From: Saccharibacillus kuerlensis DSM 22868
Lineage (GTDB): Bacteria > Bacillota > Bacilli > Paenibacillales > Paenibacillaceae
Reading direction: 5' to 3'
Assembly (NCBI RefSeq): GCF_000378145.1
Contig: NZ_KB899294.1
Span: forward strand, 1-64,000
Length of the DNA: 64,000 nucleotides
Shown here: positions 19,001 through 26,943 of the stretch, in pieces
Layout of the letters: each line of letters opens with the position of its first letter
Position numbering within the stretch: the stretch's first letter is position 1
Program-made: the position numbers and the translations under genes
Notes under the pieces: model-generated
What the model saw: only the letters and a program-made list of their open reading frames with translations
The model's database searches: none
Told to the model about the DNA's origin: nothing

Positions 19001-19470
19001 AAATGATTCAGGCCAAAGCGGCCGAGCTGGAGTCGCTGCTGTCGCAGCATGCCGGCGAGGAAAGGCTGCTGGATCAGTATATCGAAGCCCTCTACACGGA
19101 GACGATTGTCAAGAAAGGCGCCCTGTACGTCTACGATCGTGAAGAGGACGAAGAGAGCTGGGAGCCGTTCGTCAACCTGATGAAGAGCCGCAGCTACCCG
19201 CATTTTGAGATCTACACGGTGTTCGGTTCGCTGGGCGAGCGTGAACGTCAGACGCTGATGCGCAAAGCTTCCCGCCGTTCGAACGAGCTGACCGCATCGG
19301 AAGACGTATCGCTGCTGCTGGGCAGACTGGATGAGCTGTATACGACATTTATTGAAGCGCGTCAGCAGCTGGAATACGAGCGCATGGAGCTGGTCAACGG
19401 TGAGGAAGCGTACCGCTTCTATCAAGAAACGTCGGCCAAGCTGAACGATCTGCGCAAAAGGTTGAAATAA
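16081..19470 (+). CDS. Tubulin/FtsZ-like GTPase (Tubulin_2-type), large
   Basis: 1129 residues. The N-terminal 400 or so residues have a tubulin/FtsZ Rossmann-type GTP-binding pattern: a first glycine loop IIGLGGTGIDAL (36-47) and the tubulin signature-like loop LTGLSGGTGSGSF (184-196; compare GGGTGS/TG in FtsZ and tubulin). The C-terminal 700 residues are mostly charged helical and coiled-coil regions without a recognised domain. This is the pattern of the bacterial 'tubulin-like' family (Tubulin_2), distinct from FtsZ (about 380 residues). It probably binds GTP and may polymerise; neither can be shown from sequence. ATG 16081 has AAAGGAG six bases upstream. It is followed, one base after its stop, by a protein that appears to be a degenerate paralogue. 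Confidence 0.85.
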   Translation: MKPIVREHIQQLDVSLGGGIVSEKIRVDTIDNPMLIIGLGGTGIDALLRLKYQINRRFKLPEDPVSKKKMEKPSNVEFLAFETNEQDRGKRYKGIGLDPINEFVLLANAEIGGLLQNRSILEPYITEWLSPELSITDGMSGAAGVRQAGRLLLFTKINQVVQAIDKKIKTLSVGTNKKLTVFLLTGLSGGTGSGSFLDISYIIRGLVERDHGSAGIDRLNMLGYLFTPDVNLSNKSLSEHTREYVRKNGYAALKELDYWMNVDARGERFKQQYGSILTVNSPLPPFNLCHLISATNTEGKLLENAYDYCMNVTAENITNFMASEEKASGEEFAIHDYISNIRTNIAQMNKAYPANYDYNIIGASSAVLPIEEMTTYLAFRLFQKMEKMFQHAPNQEEVERFAQKLGLDPDSMLKTFESRVPEPIPGYQNSERLSYANVVKMQNISMDAELEQTFLTRAREEYIKMKKQLPGEMMQRFSEQVRRSFLSPEQGPFYVSRLIYTEKGFSMLKMLQAYIENLRESLLRIPRDIEAAEEQANERLGDAKSALISRDKKKNAYIEAKMNEYWLRADIERTEQMIEFYEDFYELLNRENNRIYGVFTEILNALSSIFERNGEILTRGDEQVDHKGNKTYYWNVVSVPDISKVVGSIMEGRDVDDLIRDFSQELLDHSDRWIKEQEVDIVGSISDFLTSKFGDLITQSMEDFLRMKFGEDESIEKFVERNIAGKLDEEAIPVFHLSNSSGNLHFPSWGFVSVPVEAPGILKGIRNYQENAIGKSNFTVKESRVKNRIFWLNTRNGVPLFVYTPLKVYEENYERTILGKEGVGRHLVQTERENWTYLPSPIPQQSWGDVYLNDRVRAYNERIREEFVRARGFGIIIEKDADQTTSSRYSVVTTRPFDLFAALSGFDMQLQGAKPNLGEVKRAHAELKRLLNEGIDRESVKDIFGSFNEELAKENLIRSPEQIRRVREELAKYEMIQAKAAELESLLSQHAGEERLLDQYIEALYTETIVKKGALYVYDREEDEESWEPFVNLMKSRSYPHFEIYTVFGSLGERERQTLMRKASRRSNELTASEDVSLLLGRLDELYTTFIEARQQLEYERMELVNGEEAYRFYQETSAKLNDLRKRLK

Positions 19471-19471
19471 G

Positions 19472-22096
19472 ATGAACGAGCTGCTGGAGCAATTCGCCGC
19501 CGCGTATGCGGCGAGGGAAGAGACACTGCCCGGCTTCGCAGAAGGACGGAGCGGCCTGCATTATCCGGCCGCTTTCCTGTTTATCGGCGACCGGGCGTCG
19601 GAGGCGGCGTTGGCACTGACGGAACTGAATGCCCGCAAATACGATAACGCGGAAGGGATCGCGTATTTCCAAGTTGCGGATGCAGATCTTGCCCAGGATG
19701 GACTGGATCGTCATCGGCAGGCGGTCAGATTTCGCTGGGATGCTTTCAGAGGAAGAAGCCCGCAGGAGAACAGACTGCGGCGGGAGACGCACCGGGCCTT
19801 TCTGGACCCGGATGCGGATCATCTGTATGAACTGAACCGCGCACTTCGCCGGTCCAGCCGTATGCTGTCCGAAAGCGGGCGGCTGTTCACTTCATTCGAT
19901 CGGCTGCATCTATCGGTCGTTGTGCATGCGGACGATGTGATGAACGTGCTGACTCCGGAAATCTCGCTGCTGGCTGGCGCGGTGTTCGGGCAGTCGTTCA
20001 AGTCTGTGCAGACGGACTTGTATGTGCTGGTGAGCGATCAGGAACAGTCGGATTCTTTCGGCTATTCCAGCTCGGTCGGCGTATCGTTTCTACGCGAGCT
20101 GGATCTGATGCAGCGGCCGGAATACAGTTTCTCCGCGCCTCTTCAAGTGACGGAGAACCGGCTGACGATCGACGTGAGCCATGCACCTTCACCGCTGTTT
20201 GATCTGGTATACATCCTGTCGGACAAAAACGAGCGGGGTATCGCTTCGCCGGGCGGCCTGCGCGGAGGTTATGAGATTATCTGCCACGCGCATCTGCTGA
20301 AGAACCGCCGCAGGGAAGTCGGATCGGCGGAGGAACAGCCGCTCGAAGGACTCAAAAGCGGGGCCGGGGAATACAACAATTCTTCCTTCAAGAGCGGGTT
20401 GTCCGACGAGTCCGGCAGGCGCGGCTTGGCTTCCGGCGGTTTCTCCCGGGTAACCCGGCCGGACCGTTCGATCGCACTGGCCGTTCTCTATCATTTCGCG
20501 CGCGGATTGAATATGCGTATGCGGGAGATTCCGGAGACGCCGGCTGCGGAGCAGCTGTCCCGGATGGAACTGGATCGTCCGCATATGAGGGAGCGGGCCG
20601 AACGGCTTGCGCCGGACGAAGGGCGGCTGGAAGACATGAACGGCATTATGAGTTCATCCGTTTCGTACTCGTCGATCCGCCGGATGACGCTGTACGAGGC
20701 GGAAGAAACGCTGTTCGGCAAGGCGGCGGAGAGTTTCTTCCGCGGCAACTTTGAGGCGGAGGTGCAGCGCGGGATGGCCGAAGCCGATATCGGACGCGGT
20801 CTGAGGCGGTACGCTGCCCGCGCCGCGGAGGAAGACGCCCGGTACGGACTTTACCGGATCGCGGCCTGGAGCGATCCTTCCGAATCCGCAAATGCGGCAC
20901 CCGCCGCGCTGCTGGAGCGGATGCGCGAGGCCATGTTGGAGCTGGACGGAACGAAGGCGGAACTGGATCGTTTGTACGGCGGGATTGTGGAAGATCAGCC
21001 GTTCAAGAAAGCCCTTCTGCGCGACAGTCAGAATGTGCGCAACTTCGTGCGATATTTCTTCGAGCAGGTGTACGGACTGAAGCTGCGGATTTTGAGATTG
21101 GAAACGGAAATTGAGCTGTACCGGCGCTACGAAGATGCGCTGACGGCACTGCATGCGCAGTACAAGTCGATGATTCGCCGCGTGGAGCATCTGGAAGAAC
21201 GGCTGCTCCGCGCCGCCGAGTACAGTGCGAAGAGTGCTGACGATTACATCGGACAGAATCTGATGCCGTACTACGGGCGCGTTGTCGAGACGCTGATGCG
21301 AGACGCCGAAGATCGGCGCGGACGCGATTACTACTTCGAGGAGCGCCGATTAGGCGATCTGGCTGCGCTGATTGCGGAGCGTCCGGAGGATGCCTATGGA
21401 AGCGGCATACCGGGGAGCGAAGCAGGAGGGCTCCGTTCGGCAGCAGCGAGCAGCGTCGTGAGCGCAAACGGTTCGGCTGGTTCGACCCGTCTGGCTTCGG
21501 ATGAATCTTATCGTTCATCGCCGCCAGGGACAGGGCGCTTGTCCTATCCGGGCGGCGTGCTGTCCGGGATCAACGAAGCCGGACTTCCTCCGGCAAGTGC
21601 GGGCGAACGCCGTCTGCTGGAACGGCTGGCGGAACTGTGCAGCCGGGAGCTGCTGGGCGCCGATCCGCTTGTGCAGACATACGAAGAGGAACTGCTTCGC
21701 CGGGCGAATGTAGCCGTGGAGTACGAGAACAGAGAGACGATGACCAAGGAAGATCTGTTCCGTATCCTCTATCGTAAGCTGGAGGAGCGGGCGGCGATCA
21801 ATCTGCGGCTGTTTGATTATACGCAGGAACACCGCCACGAAGAGAAATACTTCTTCGGCGACGCGAACGGCGAGTTCATGCGCTACGCGCTGAACGAAGA
21901 GGAGACGTCGCGGATCTACCGCGTCGGCTACGTCCACGAACGCCGCAGCGACGGCGTCGAGAAGCTGAACCTGATGGGCGGCTTCCATATTGAAGACCTC
22001 ATGTATTACCGGAACGGCCGCGTCTACTATGACGCTTATATCAAAGCGGGTTACGAGTTCCATGCGATTGATGAGAAGACTCTGCCGGAGATCTAA
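19472..22096 (+). CDS. Probable degenerate tubulin-like paralogue, partner of the upstream GTPase
   Basis: 874 residues, no database family recalled with certainty. Its N-terminal 350 residues follow the layout of the preceding tubulin-like protein. AAFLFIGDRASEAAL (34-48) sits where the glycine loop would be, and a hydrophobic strand VQTDLYVLVSD (about 178-188) follows. Then comes PSPLFDLVYILSDKNERG (about 239-256), which parallels PLPPFNLCHLISATNTEG of the neighbour. Both glycine loops are absent, so it probably does not bind GTP. The remainder is charged helical or coiled coil, with a Ser/Gly-rich segment at about 645-705. The ATG lies two bases after the upstream stop, so translation is coupled and a complex is likely. 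The paralogy is inferred by eye. Confidence 0.75.
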   Translation: MNELLEQFAAAYAAREETLPGFAEGRSGLHYPAAFLFIGDRASEAALALTELNARKYDNAEGIAYFQVADADLAQDGLDRHRQAVRFRWDAFRGRSPQENRLRRETHRAFLDPDADHLYELNRALRRSSRMLSESGRLFTSFDRLHLSVVVHADDVMNVLTPEISLLAGAVFGQSFKSVQTDLYVLVSDQEQSDSFGYSSSVGVSFLRELDLMQRPEYSFSAPLQVTENRLTIDVSHAPSPLFDLVYILSDKNERGIASPGGLRGGYEIICHAHLLKNRRREVGSAEEQPLEGLKSGAGEYNNSSFKSGLSDESGRRGLASGGFSRVTRPDRSIALAVLYHFARGLNMRMREIPETPAAEQLSRMELDRPHMRERAERLAPDEGRLEDMNGIMSSSVSYSSIRRMTLYEAEETLFGKAAESFFRGNFEAEVQRGMAEADIGRGLRRYAARAAEEDARYGLYRIAAWSDPSESANAAPAALLERMREAMLELDGTKAELDRLYGGIVEDQPFKKALLRDSQNVRNFVRYFFEQVYGLKLRILRLETEIELYRRYEDALTALHAQYKSMIRRVEHLEERLLRAAEYSAKSADDYIGQNLMPYYGRVVETLMRDAEDRRGRDYYFEERRLGDLAALIAERPEDAYGSGIPGSEAGGLRSAAASSVVSANGSAGSTRLASDESYRSSPPGTGRLSYPGGVLSGINEAGLPPASAGERRLLERLAELCSRELLGADPLVQTYEEELLRRANVAVEYENRETMTKEDLFRILYRKLEERAAINLRLFDYTQEHRHEEKYFFGDANGEFMRYALNEEETSRIYRVGYVHERRSDGVEKLNLMGGFHIEDLMYYRNGRVYYDAYIKAGYEFHAIDEKTLPEI

Positions 22097-22143
22097 AGGC
22101 ATGGGAAAGCAGATAGATGTTCTAATGAAGGGAGTGAAGAAAG

Positions 22144-23415
22144 ATGCAGCGCAAAATCAATCTGCTTCTTCTGCTGCTGGCGCTCGCCGGCGGAGCAGTC
22201 GGGTTCGGCATCGGGGAATGGCTGCTGAGCCGGTACGAAGGAGAGATGTCGAGTATTTTGCTCATAGGCATTTACTTCGGCGTTCTCGCTTTCTGTATCG
22301 GACTGGGCTGTCTGATTGCAGAAATGATTTCGCCGAAGTTAAACGGAAGATCATGGAGGGAACGTTATGCGGGGCTATCGTGGAAGCTGCTCGTCCCGGC
22401 AACACTGGCAGCTTTTCTGGCACTGGGTTCGCTGTTCGAGTACGTGTATGAACTGGACTTGGGCAAAGCCAAGCGGATCAATGATATTGTGCTCGTTATC
22501 GATAATTCGGAGAGTATGCTGACGACCGATCCTCAGAATCTGCGGTTTTCCGCCGCCAAAGATTTGATTGAGCGTATGGATGCCGAAAAACGGGTCTCTG
22601 TCTTTGTTTTCGATGATATACCGCAGATGGTACAGCCGTTCGTCTCAATAGCGACGGAATCGGCAAAGCAGCAGGTCTACACCAAGATCGACGGAATTGA
22701 AGATGCGATTTATGGTACAGATATTGCTGAGGCATTGACAGAAACGATGGGCCATATTCGCGAACAGGGAGAGTCGACCAGCGGTGCTATGGTTATTCTG
22801 CTGTCCGACGGAGAAAATGAAACGGACGTGAGCTCGGTGCTCAGCGATTATCGCAGCGGACGAGTCCCTGTCAACACGATCGGACTGGGTGCGGAGGGAG
22901 GCGACTTCCCGCTTCTGCGGGATATTGCGGACCGGACCGGCGGCACGTACACCGATGTCGCCAACGCCGATCAGATTTCGCTGGCGTTCCAGGATATCTA
23001 TCGCAACTTGGACGATCACACACTGCTGACGGATCGCACAGGTGCAGCTGCAGGCAGCACTTATCTGCAGATTCTGCATATTGTACTGATTCTGCTGATC
23101 GGAACTGCGCTTGGTCTGGCTCTGGGGCTGGTGTTCGACAACCGCTTCCTGGCCAAAAGCTTCGGTATCGGCGGAGCGGTCGCAGGTCTTGTCGCCGGTC
23201 TGATTCTGGAGTTCGGATTGCAGGGAGATACGCTGAGTGCACCGATTGTCAGACTGTTGGCGGATTTGGCGCTGGCGTTCATTATTGCGCTGTTCACGCT
23301 TGTCGTACCGATCCGCGAACAGCAGCGCAGGGAACGAGGCCGCAAAGGAATGAGCACGACAAATCCTTCCGCCGGTCTCGGCCATCGTCCGGGCGACCGG
23401 AGCAGCGGATTCTAG
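22144..23415 (+). CDS. Multi-pass membrane vWA-domain protein
   Basis: 423 residues. Three hydrophobic helices in the first 105 residues, a vWA domain (about 112-300) with intact metal site (DNSES at 120-124; YGTDIAEAL supplying the Thr; VILLSDGENETD), then three further helices (about 308-330, 338-357, 369-390) and a short charged tail. It recalls the Bacteroides-type BatA/BatB arrangement of a vWA domain held between membrane segments, but the number of helices differs. GGGAG precedes ATG 22144. It ends the first half of the cluster and is followed by a 1.35-kb gap. Confidence 0.86.
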   Translation: MQRKINLLLLLLALAGGAVGFGIGEWLLSRYEGEMSSILLIGIYFGVLAFCIGLGCLIAEMISPKLNGRSWRERYAGLSWKLLVPATLAAFLALGSLFEYVYELDLGKAKRINDIVLVIDNSESMLTTDPQNLRFSAAKDLIERMDAEKRVSVFVFDDIPQMVQPFVSIATESAKQQVYTKIDGIEDAIYGTDIAEALTETMGHIREQGESTSGAMVILLSDGENETDVSSVLSDYRSGRVPVNTIGLGAEGGDFPLLRDIADRTGGTYTDVANADQISLAFQDIYRNLDDHTLLTDRTGAAAGSTYLQILHIVLILLIGTALGLALGLVFDNRFLAKSFGIGGAVAGLVAGLILEFGLQGDTLSAPIVRLLADLALAFIIALFTLVVPIREQQRRERGRKGMSTTNPSAGLGHRPGDRSSGF

Positions 23416-23429
23416 GTTGGCAGTCCGGT

Positions 23430-23570
23430 AGTATAATGCTGAAGCTGTTGCTAACGTTGAAGCTGTTGCTAACGCTAACGCTGATGCTAATACTGAAGCT
23501 GAAGCTGAAGCTAATGCTGAAGCTGAAGCTAATGCTGAAGCTAATGCTGAAGCTAATGCTGACTGCCGAA
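23430..23570. repeat. Tandem repeat of GCTGAAGCTAAT type
   Basis: About 130 bp of six-base modules GCTGAA, GCTAAT, GCTAAC and GCTGTT in changing order after the membrane vWA gene. The minus-strand frame (Ser-Phe-Ser-Ile repeats) is an artefact of it. Confidence 0.9.
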
Positions 23571-23651
23571 CGATCCGACCAGGCAGTACGTTGCTGAAGC
23601 TGACGGCCGAACAAGCCGCAAGGCAGAAATATGAAAGTTGAATGCAAGGAC

Positions 23652-23692
23652 AAAGACTGTCGAGGTACTTCGGCAGTCTTTGGGCTGTTTTT
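23652..23692 (+). terminator. Possible terminator of the first half-cluster
   Basis: AAAGACTGTCGAGGT pairs almost perfectly with ACTTCGGCAGTCTTT, followed after GGGCTG by five T. The stem is strong but the T-run is offset, so termination may be partial. Confidence 0.5.
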
Positions 23693-23779
23693 GACAGTCA
23701 AGAAATGCAATTCAAAAAACGGCTTTCCTTCGATGGCAGAGCGCTTACTCTGGCAGAATGCTTACTCTTCGTAATTAGC

Positions 23780-23935
23780 AATTTTATCTGTGACGCCACA
23801 GTTTTCATCTTCGATGTCGTGAGCTTTATTCTCGAAATCACAACTTTCATCCGCGATGTCATGGCTTTATTCTCAATATCAAAGCGTAATGACCTTCATT
23901 CTCGAAATCACAACCCTGTTCTTCAATATTACACT
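23780..23935. repeat. Degenerate ~21-bp tandem repeat
   Basis: Imperfect repeats of about 21 bp alternating TTTATTCTCGAAATCACAAC and TTTCATCTTCGATGTCGTGA types. A 114-codon plus-strand frame runs through (from 23642) but has no ribosome site and repeat-driven composition, so it is not called. Confidence 0.6.
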
Positions 23936-24072
23936 CCTCATTCCCGATGCTGGAGTGCTTCATTTAGAGATGAAAATCGAGCCTGAAAGCTGGAACTGAA
24001 AGCTTAACGTTGAAAAAGTCCCTTTTCTTTGAGAAAGCCGATTATGCGCGTATGTAGGAAGACATTTCGGCA

Positions 24073-24257
24073 AATAAGTGCGTATATACACTTATTCCAG
24101 CTTGTTTTTCTTTTTATTTCAAAATAAGTGCACCAGTACAACTAAATGAGCGCTTTTCGACTAGAACTCCCCATTTTTCAATAAATAGTTGTATGAGAGC
24201 ACTTATTTCGCAAAAACAAAGGCAAATCGATTATTTAGTTGTATATGAGCATCTATT
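24073..24257. repeat. Copy C of the four-palindrome repeat element (eroded)
   Basis: Palindromes at 24073-24096 (good), 24123-24146 (half-decayed), 24184-24207 (good) and 24234-24257 (decayed), with starts again exactly 50, 61 and 50 bp apart. The spacers and outer parts have diverged and no terminal repeats remain. Confidence 0.85.
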
Positions 24258-24345
24258 TTTCGTATAAGCCAAGAAGTTACGACTTTTGATGAGGAAGATT
24301 ACCGCGATCATGCGAAAGGTTGCTAGCGGTAGGCCAAAATGACGT

Positions 24346-24475
24346 AGATATGCGAAGCTGCAGACATACGAAAAGCCGCAGATATGCGAAAACTGTAGAG
24401 ATGGGAAAAGTCACAGGTATGCGAAAGGTCGCAGACCTCCGAAAGGCTGAGAAAGAAGTAGAAAGTATGCGAAAA
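24346..24475. repeat. Degenerate ~18-bp tandem repeat
   Basis: About six units of 16-18 bp built on GATATGCGAAAACTGCA (variants GACATACGAAAAGCCGCA, GGTATGCGAAAGGTCGCA). Together with the flanking repeats it fills the gap 23416-24766, in which no gene was found. Confidence 0.75.
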
Positions 24476-24766
24476 CTGCTGCGGTCACGTGAATGGCTCT
24501 CATGCGTATACGAAAATTGCTGCTGCAAACTGCCCTTTTGGCCGTCGATTGAGCATCGTAGGAGCGTTCGATTTAGCAGGGTAACGACAGCTCCTTTGAC
24601 CGGATTCTCCCCGTCCGGGGCCGGGGGATTCGGGCAGCTGGCTGTGCTATAATGAGGAAAGCTATGAAGATTGATCCAAAAATCAAAAATCCGTGTCTTT
24701 ACGCCAAATCAGGCAGATGGACATGCGAATATTCAACGAACGTTTGAACGAAGGGGGAGATCCGGA

Positions 24767-25459
24767 ATGCGGTTTACCGAAGCAGGCCCGGACTTACCGG
24801 TTATTCGTGAGCTGACGCGCCGGGTTAACGACGATGTCTGTACGCTGCAGTGGCAGTGGCCGTCCGGTACGGATTCGGTCTATATCGGCCGCCGTGCGTT
24901 GGATACGGCAAGCTCCGGCGCGTTTGGAGCAGGCGCGGAAGCCGGTTCCGATCCGACTGTATTCGGGCCGGACGGTGGCTTTGATGAGTCCGGACTGAAG
25001 CTGTACACGCGCGAAGAATATAAAGCGGCCGGTGGTTATCGAGATCGTCTGGATGGAATCGGCCGATATGCTTATACGGTTTACGCTGCTGTGCCGGGTT
25101 CCGGCGAGCCGGTGTTGGTGCGCCAGCCGAACGGCGAAAATATTATTGAAACGCCGGCAGGTCGGGCCAAGATCCGCTATGCCGTCCGGGAGAAGAAGGC
25201 GCTCTTTCGTGCCTACAAAACGGTACGAATCGAGATTTCCTGCGAGGTGCCGCTGGCAGAAGACGTGCTCTGCTACGTGAAGAAGAGCGGAAGTCATCCT
25301 GCTGGTCCGCAGGACGGTACGGTTTATCCGTTTGCGGCCCCATTTTCGGCCGGGCGCACCGTCCTGCCGGAAATCGAAGTAGGGAAGAACGATTACGTTC
25401 GGGTGTTTTTCACGGACGGGAAGAGGTACGGCCAGCTGTACGAGCTGCTGCCTGAATGA
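24767..25459 (+). CDS. Small beta-rich protein of unknown function
   Basis: 230 residues. No family recognised. The first part (CTLQWQWPSGTDSVYIGRRA) and the second (VRIEISCEVPLAEDVLCYVKK) have the alternating hydrophobic pattern of fibronectin-type or other beta-sandwich domains. No signal peptide or membrane segment. ATG 24767 is preceded by GGGGGAG at seven bases; an earlier ATG at 24671 in the same frame lacks a ribosome site and would add 32 unlikely residues. It opens the second half of the vWA-tubulin-GTPase cluster and is probably an accessory of the GTPase/GAP1 pair. Confidence is high that it is a gene, low for function. Confidence 0.72.
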   Translation: MRFTEAGPDLPVIRELTRRVNDDVCTLQWQWPSGTDSVYIGRRALDTASSGAFGAGAEAGSDPTVFGPDGGFDESGLKLYTREEYKAAGGYRDRLDGIGRYAYTVYAAVPGSGEPVLVRQPNGENIIETPAGRAKIRYAVREKKALFRAYKTVRIEISCEVPLAEDVLCYVKKSGSHPAGPQDGTVYPFAAPFSAGRTVLPEIEVGKNDYVRVFFTDGKRYGQLYELLPE

Positions 25460-25479
25460 TGGCGGCTGCGTCGATTGGG

Positions 25480-25515
25480 ACTTATCCCAATGCCGGAAGA
25501 GGGCATGGGATAAGT
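25480..25515 (+). other. Intercistronic hairpin without T-run
   Basis: ACTTATCCCAATGCC pairs with GGGCATGGGATAAGT (one bulge). It lies between the beta-rich gene and the GTPase gene. A partial second copy of the left arm occurs at about 25570. Possible transcript processing or stabilising element. Confidence 0.45.
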
Positions 25516-25683
25516 GGTAGGGAGGCAGCGTTATAAGCTGCTGCTTTAAGACCACGGCTGCGCCGCCCGGAACTTATCCATTTGCCTTCGGTTATTGGAT
25601 GAAGTTGCGGGGGGTTGAATGAAGTTGCGGGACTACTATATGAAACTGCGGCATAGGATATAAAAAACTTAGGGGGAACGGGA

Positions 25684-26940
25684 ATGAGCTTCTTCAGCCG
25701 ATTCAAAAGAAAGCCTCAAGCGGAACCGAGGCCGCTGTTTTATGATATCGTCTGTCCATACTGTTTCAGCAAATTCTCGCCGGACGATGTCGTCTTCCGT
25801 GCCTCGCATCACCGCGAGGACGACGAGGACTTTGCGCTGCGGGAAGACGAGGCGCTGAACCGGTACCGGGAACGCTTCGGACTGGGGACGCTGTACGATC
25901 TGGAAGCGATTCTGCGTCCGCAGGACAGTCTGCCGGAGCACCGGGTCTACACGGATCACGTGCTGACAGGATTGGTCGATCGCTACGGTGAGATGACGCG
26001 CAGGCGTCTGTGTCCGCACTGCCACAACGAACTGCCGGTAACGGCGGGCAAAGTACCGAGCAATATCATTTCGATCGTGGGAGCTTCGCAGGTCGGCAAA
26101 TCTGTCTATATGACATCGCTGATTCACACGCTGCAGCAGACGACGGCAGACCGGTTCGATGCTGCCTGCATGCCGCTGAACGCGGAGATCAGCCGCAAGT
26201 TCCGCATGAACTACGAAGATCCGCTGTTCGAGCGCGGCGATCTGCTGGCATCTACGCAGAAGGAGCGGATGCAGGAGCCGTTTATTTTCCAATTCGTATT
26301 CAAGGATGAGAGCAAGCCGCCGCTGACGCTGGTCTTCTTCGATGTTGCAGGCGAGGGTATGGTAGACCAGGAGTACCTGAATCTGCACGGCCGCCATATC
26401 AAGAATTCCGCGGGCATCCTGTTTATGATCGATCCGCTGCAGATCCGCTCGATCCGCGAACGGATTCGCATCATGCTGGGCGACAAACCGGGCGAATTGG
26501 CGAATCGGTACGACGAGCCGCGCGACGTGGTTCTGACCATGTTCAGCGACTTTATTGCGCATCAGGAGAAGGGCAAGACGGATATTCCGACCGCGGTTGT
26601 GCTGACCAAGAGCGATATGCTCAAGGCGATTGCGGACGAAGACGGGGACTACATACGCCCGAACAGCAACATTTTCAACAATCTGGAGCATCACGATTAC
26701 TTCGATCTGACCGAATTCGACAACATCGACGGCGAAGTGCGGCGCTTTATCGAGAAAGTCGACCGGCCGTTCAAAGGGACTATGGATGTCTATTTCAACC
26801 AAACCGGTTATTTTGCAGTATCGGCGTTGGGGAGCAATCCGGTGGACCAGAAGATTCAAGGTGTCGTCAGCCCGATCCGGGTCGACGAACCGTTTATTTG
26901 GCTGCTGTATAAGCTGAAATATATTGAGGGGAGAGAGTAA
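25684..26940 (+). CDS. TRAFAC-type GTPase with split N-terminal zinc ribbon
   Basis: 418 residues, cytoplasmic. Two cysteine pairs, CPYC (24-27) and CPHC (110-113), flank a charged helical insert and probably form one zinc ribbon. The GTPase domain follows: P-loop IVGASQVGKSVY (about 131-142), Walker B/G3 VFFDVAGEGM (about 217-226), hydrophobic strand GILFMIDPL, and a G4-like VLTKSDM (about 306-312) where NKxD or TKxD is expected. The G3 aspartate-glycine arrangement and TKSD favour a GTPase over an ATPase. The stop is separated by three bases from the TTG start of the GAP1-like gene, indicating coupling and probably a GTPase-regulator pair. Confidence 0.85.
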   Translation: MSFFSRFKRKPQAEPRPLFYDIVCPYCFSKFSPDDVVFRASHHREDDEDFALREDEALNRYRERFGLGTLYDLEAILRPQDSLPEHRVYTDHVLTGLVDRYGEMTRRRLCPHCHNELPVTAGKVPSNIISIVGASQVGKSVYMTSLIHTLQQTTADRFDAACMPLNAEISRKFRMNYEDPLFERGDLLASTQKERMQEPFIFQFVFKDESKPPLTLVFFDVAGEGMVDQEYLNLHGRHIKNSAGILFMIDPLQIRSIRERIRIMLGDKPGELANRYDEPRDVVLTMFSDFIAHQEKGKTDIPTAVVLTKSDMLKAIADEDGDYIRPNSNIFNNLEHHDYFDLTEFDNIDGEVRRFIEKVDRPFKGTMDVYFNQTGYFAVSALGSNPVDQKIQGVVSPIRVDEPFIWLLYKLKYIEGRE

Positions 26941-26943
26941 AAG

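Noticed and set aside
17647-19425. 592-codon minus-strand frame opposite the tubulin-like gene
   Set aside because: High GC keeps the opposite strand open. The frame has no recognisable motifs and lies wholly within a well-supported gene.
23294-23710. Minus-strand frame with Ser-Phe-Ser-Ile repeats
   Set aside because: Arises from the GCTGAAGCT repeat and runs into the vWA gene.
23642-23986. 114-codon plus-strand frame in the cluster gap
   Set aside because: No ribosome site, repeat-derived composition, and it begins inside a terminator-like hairpin.
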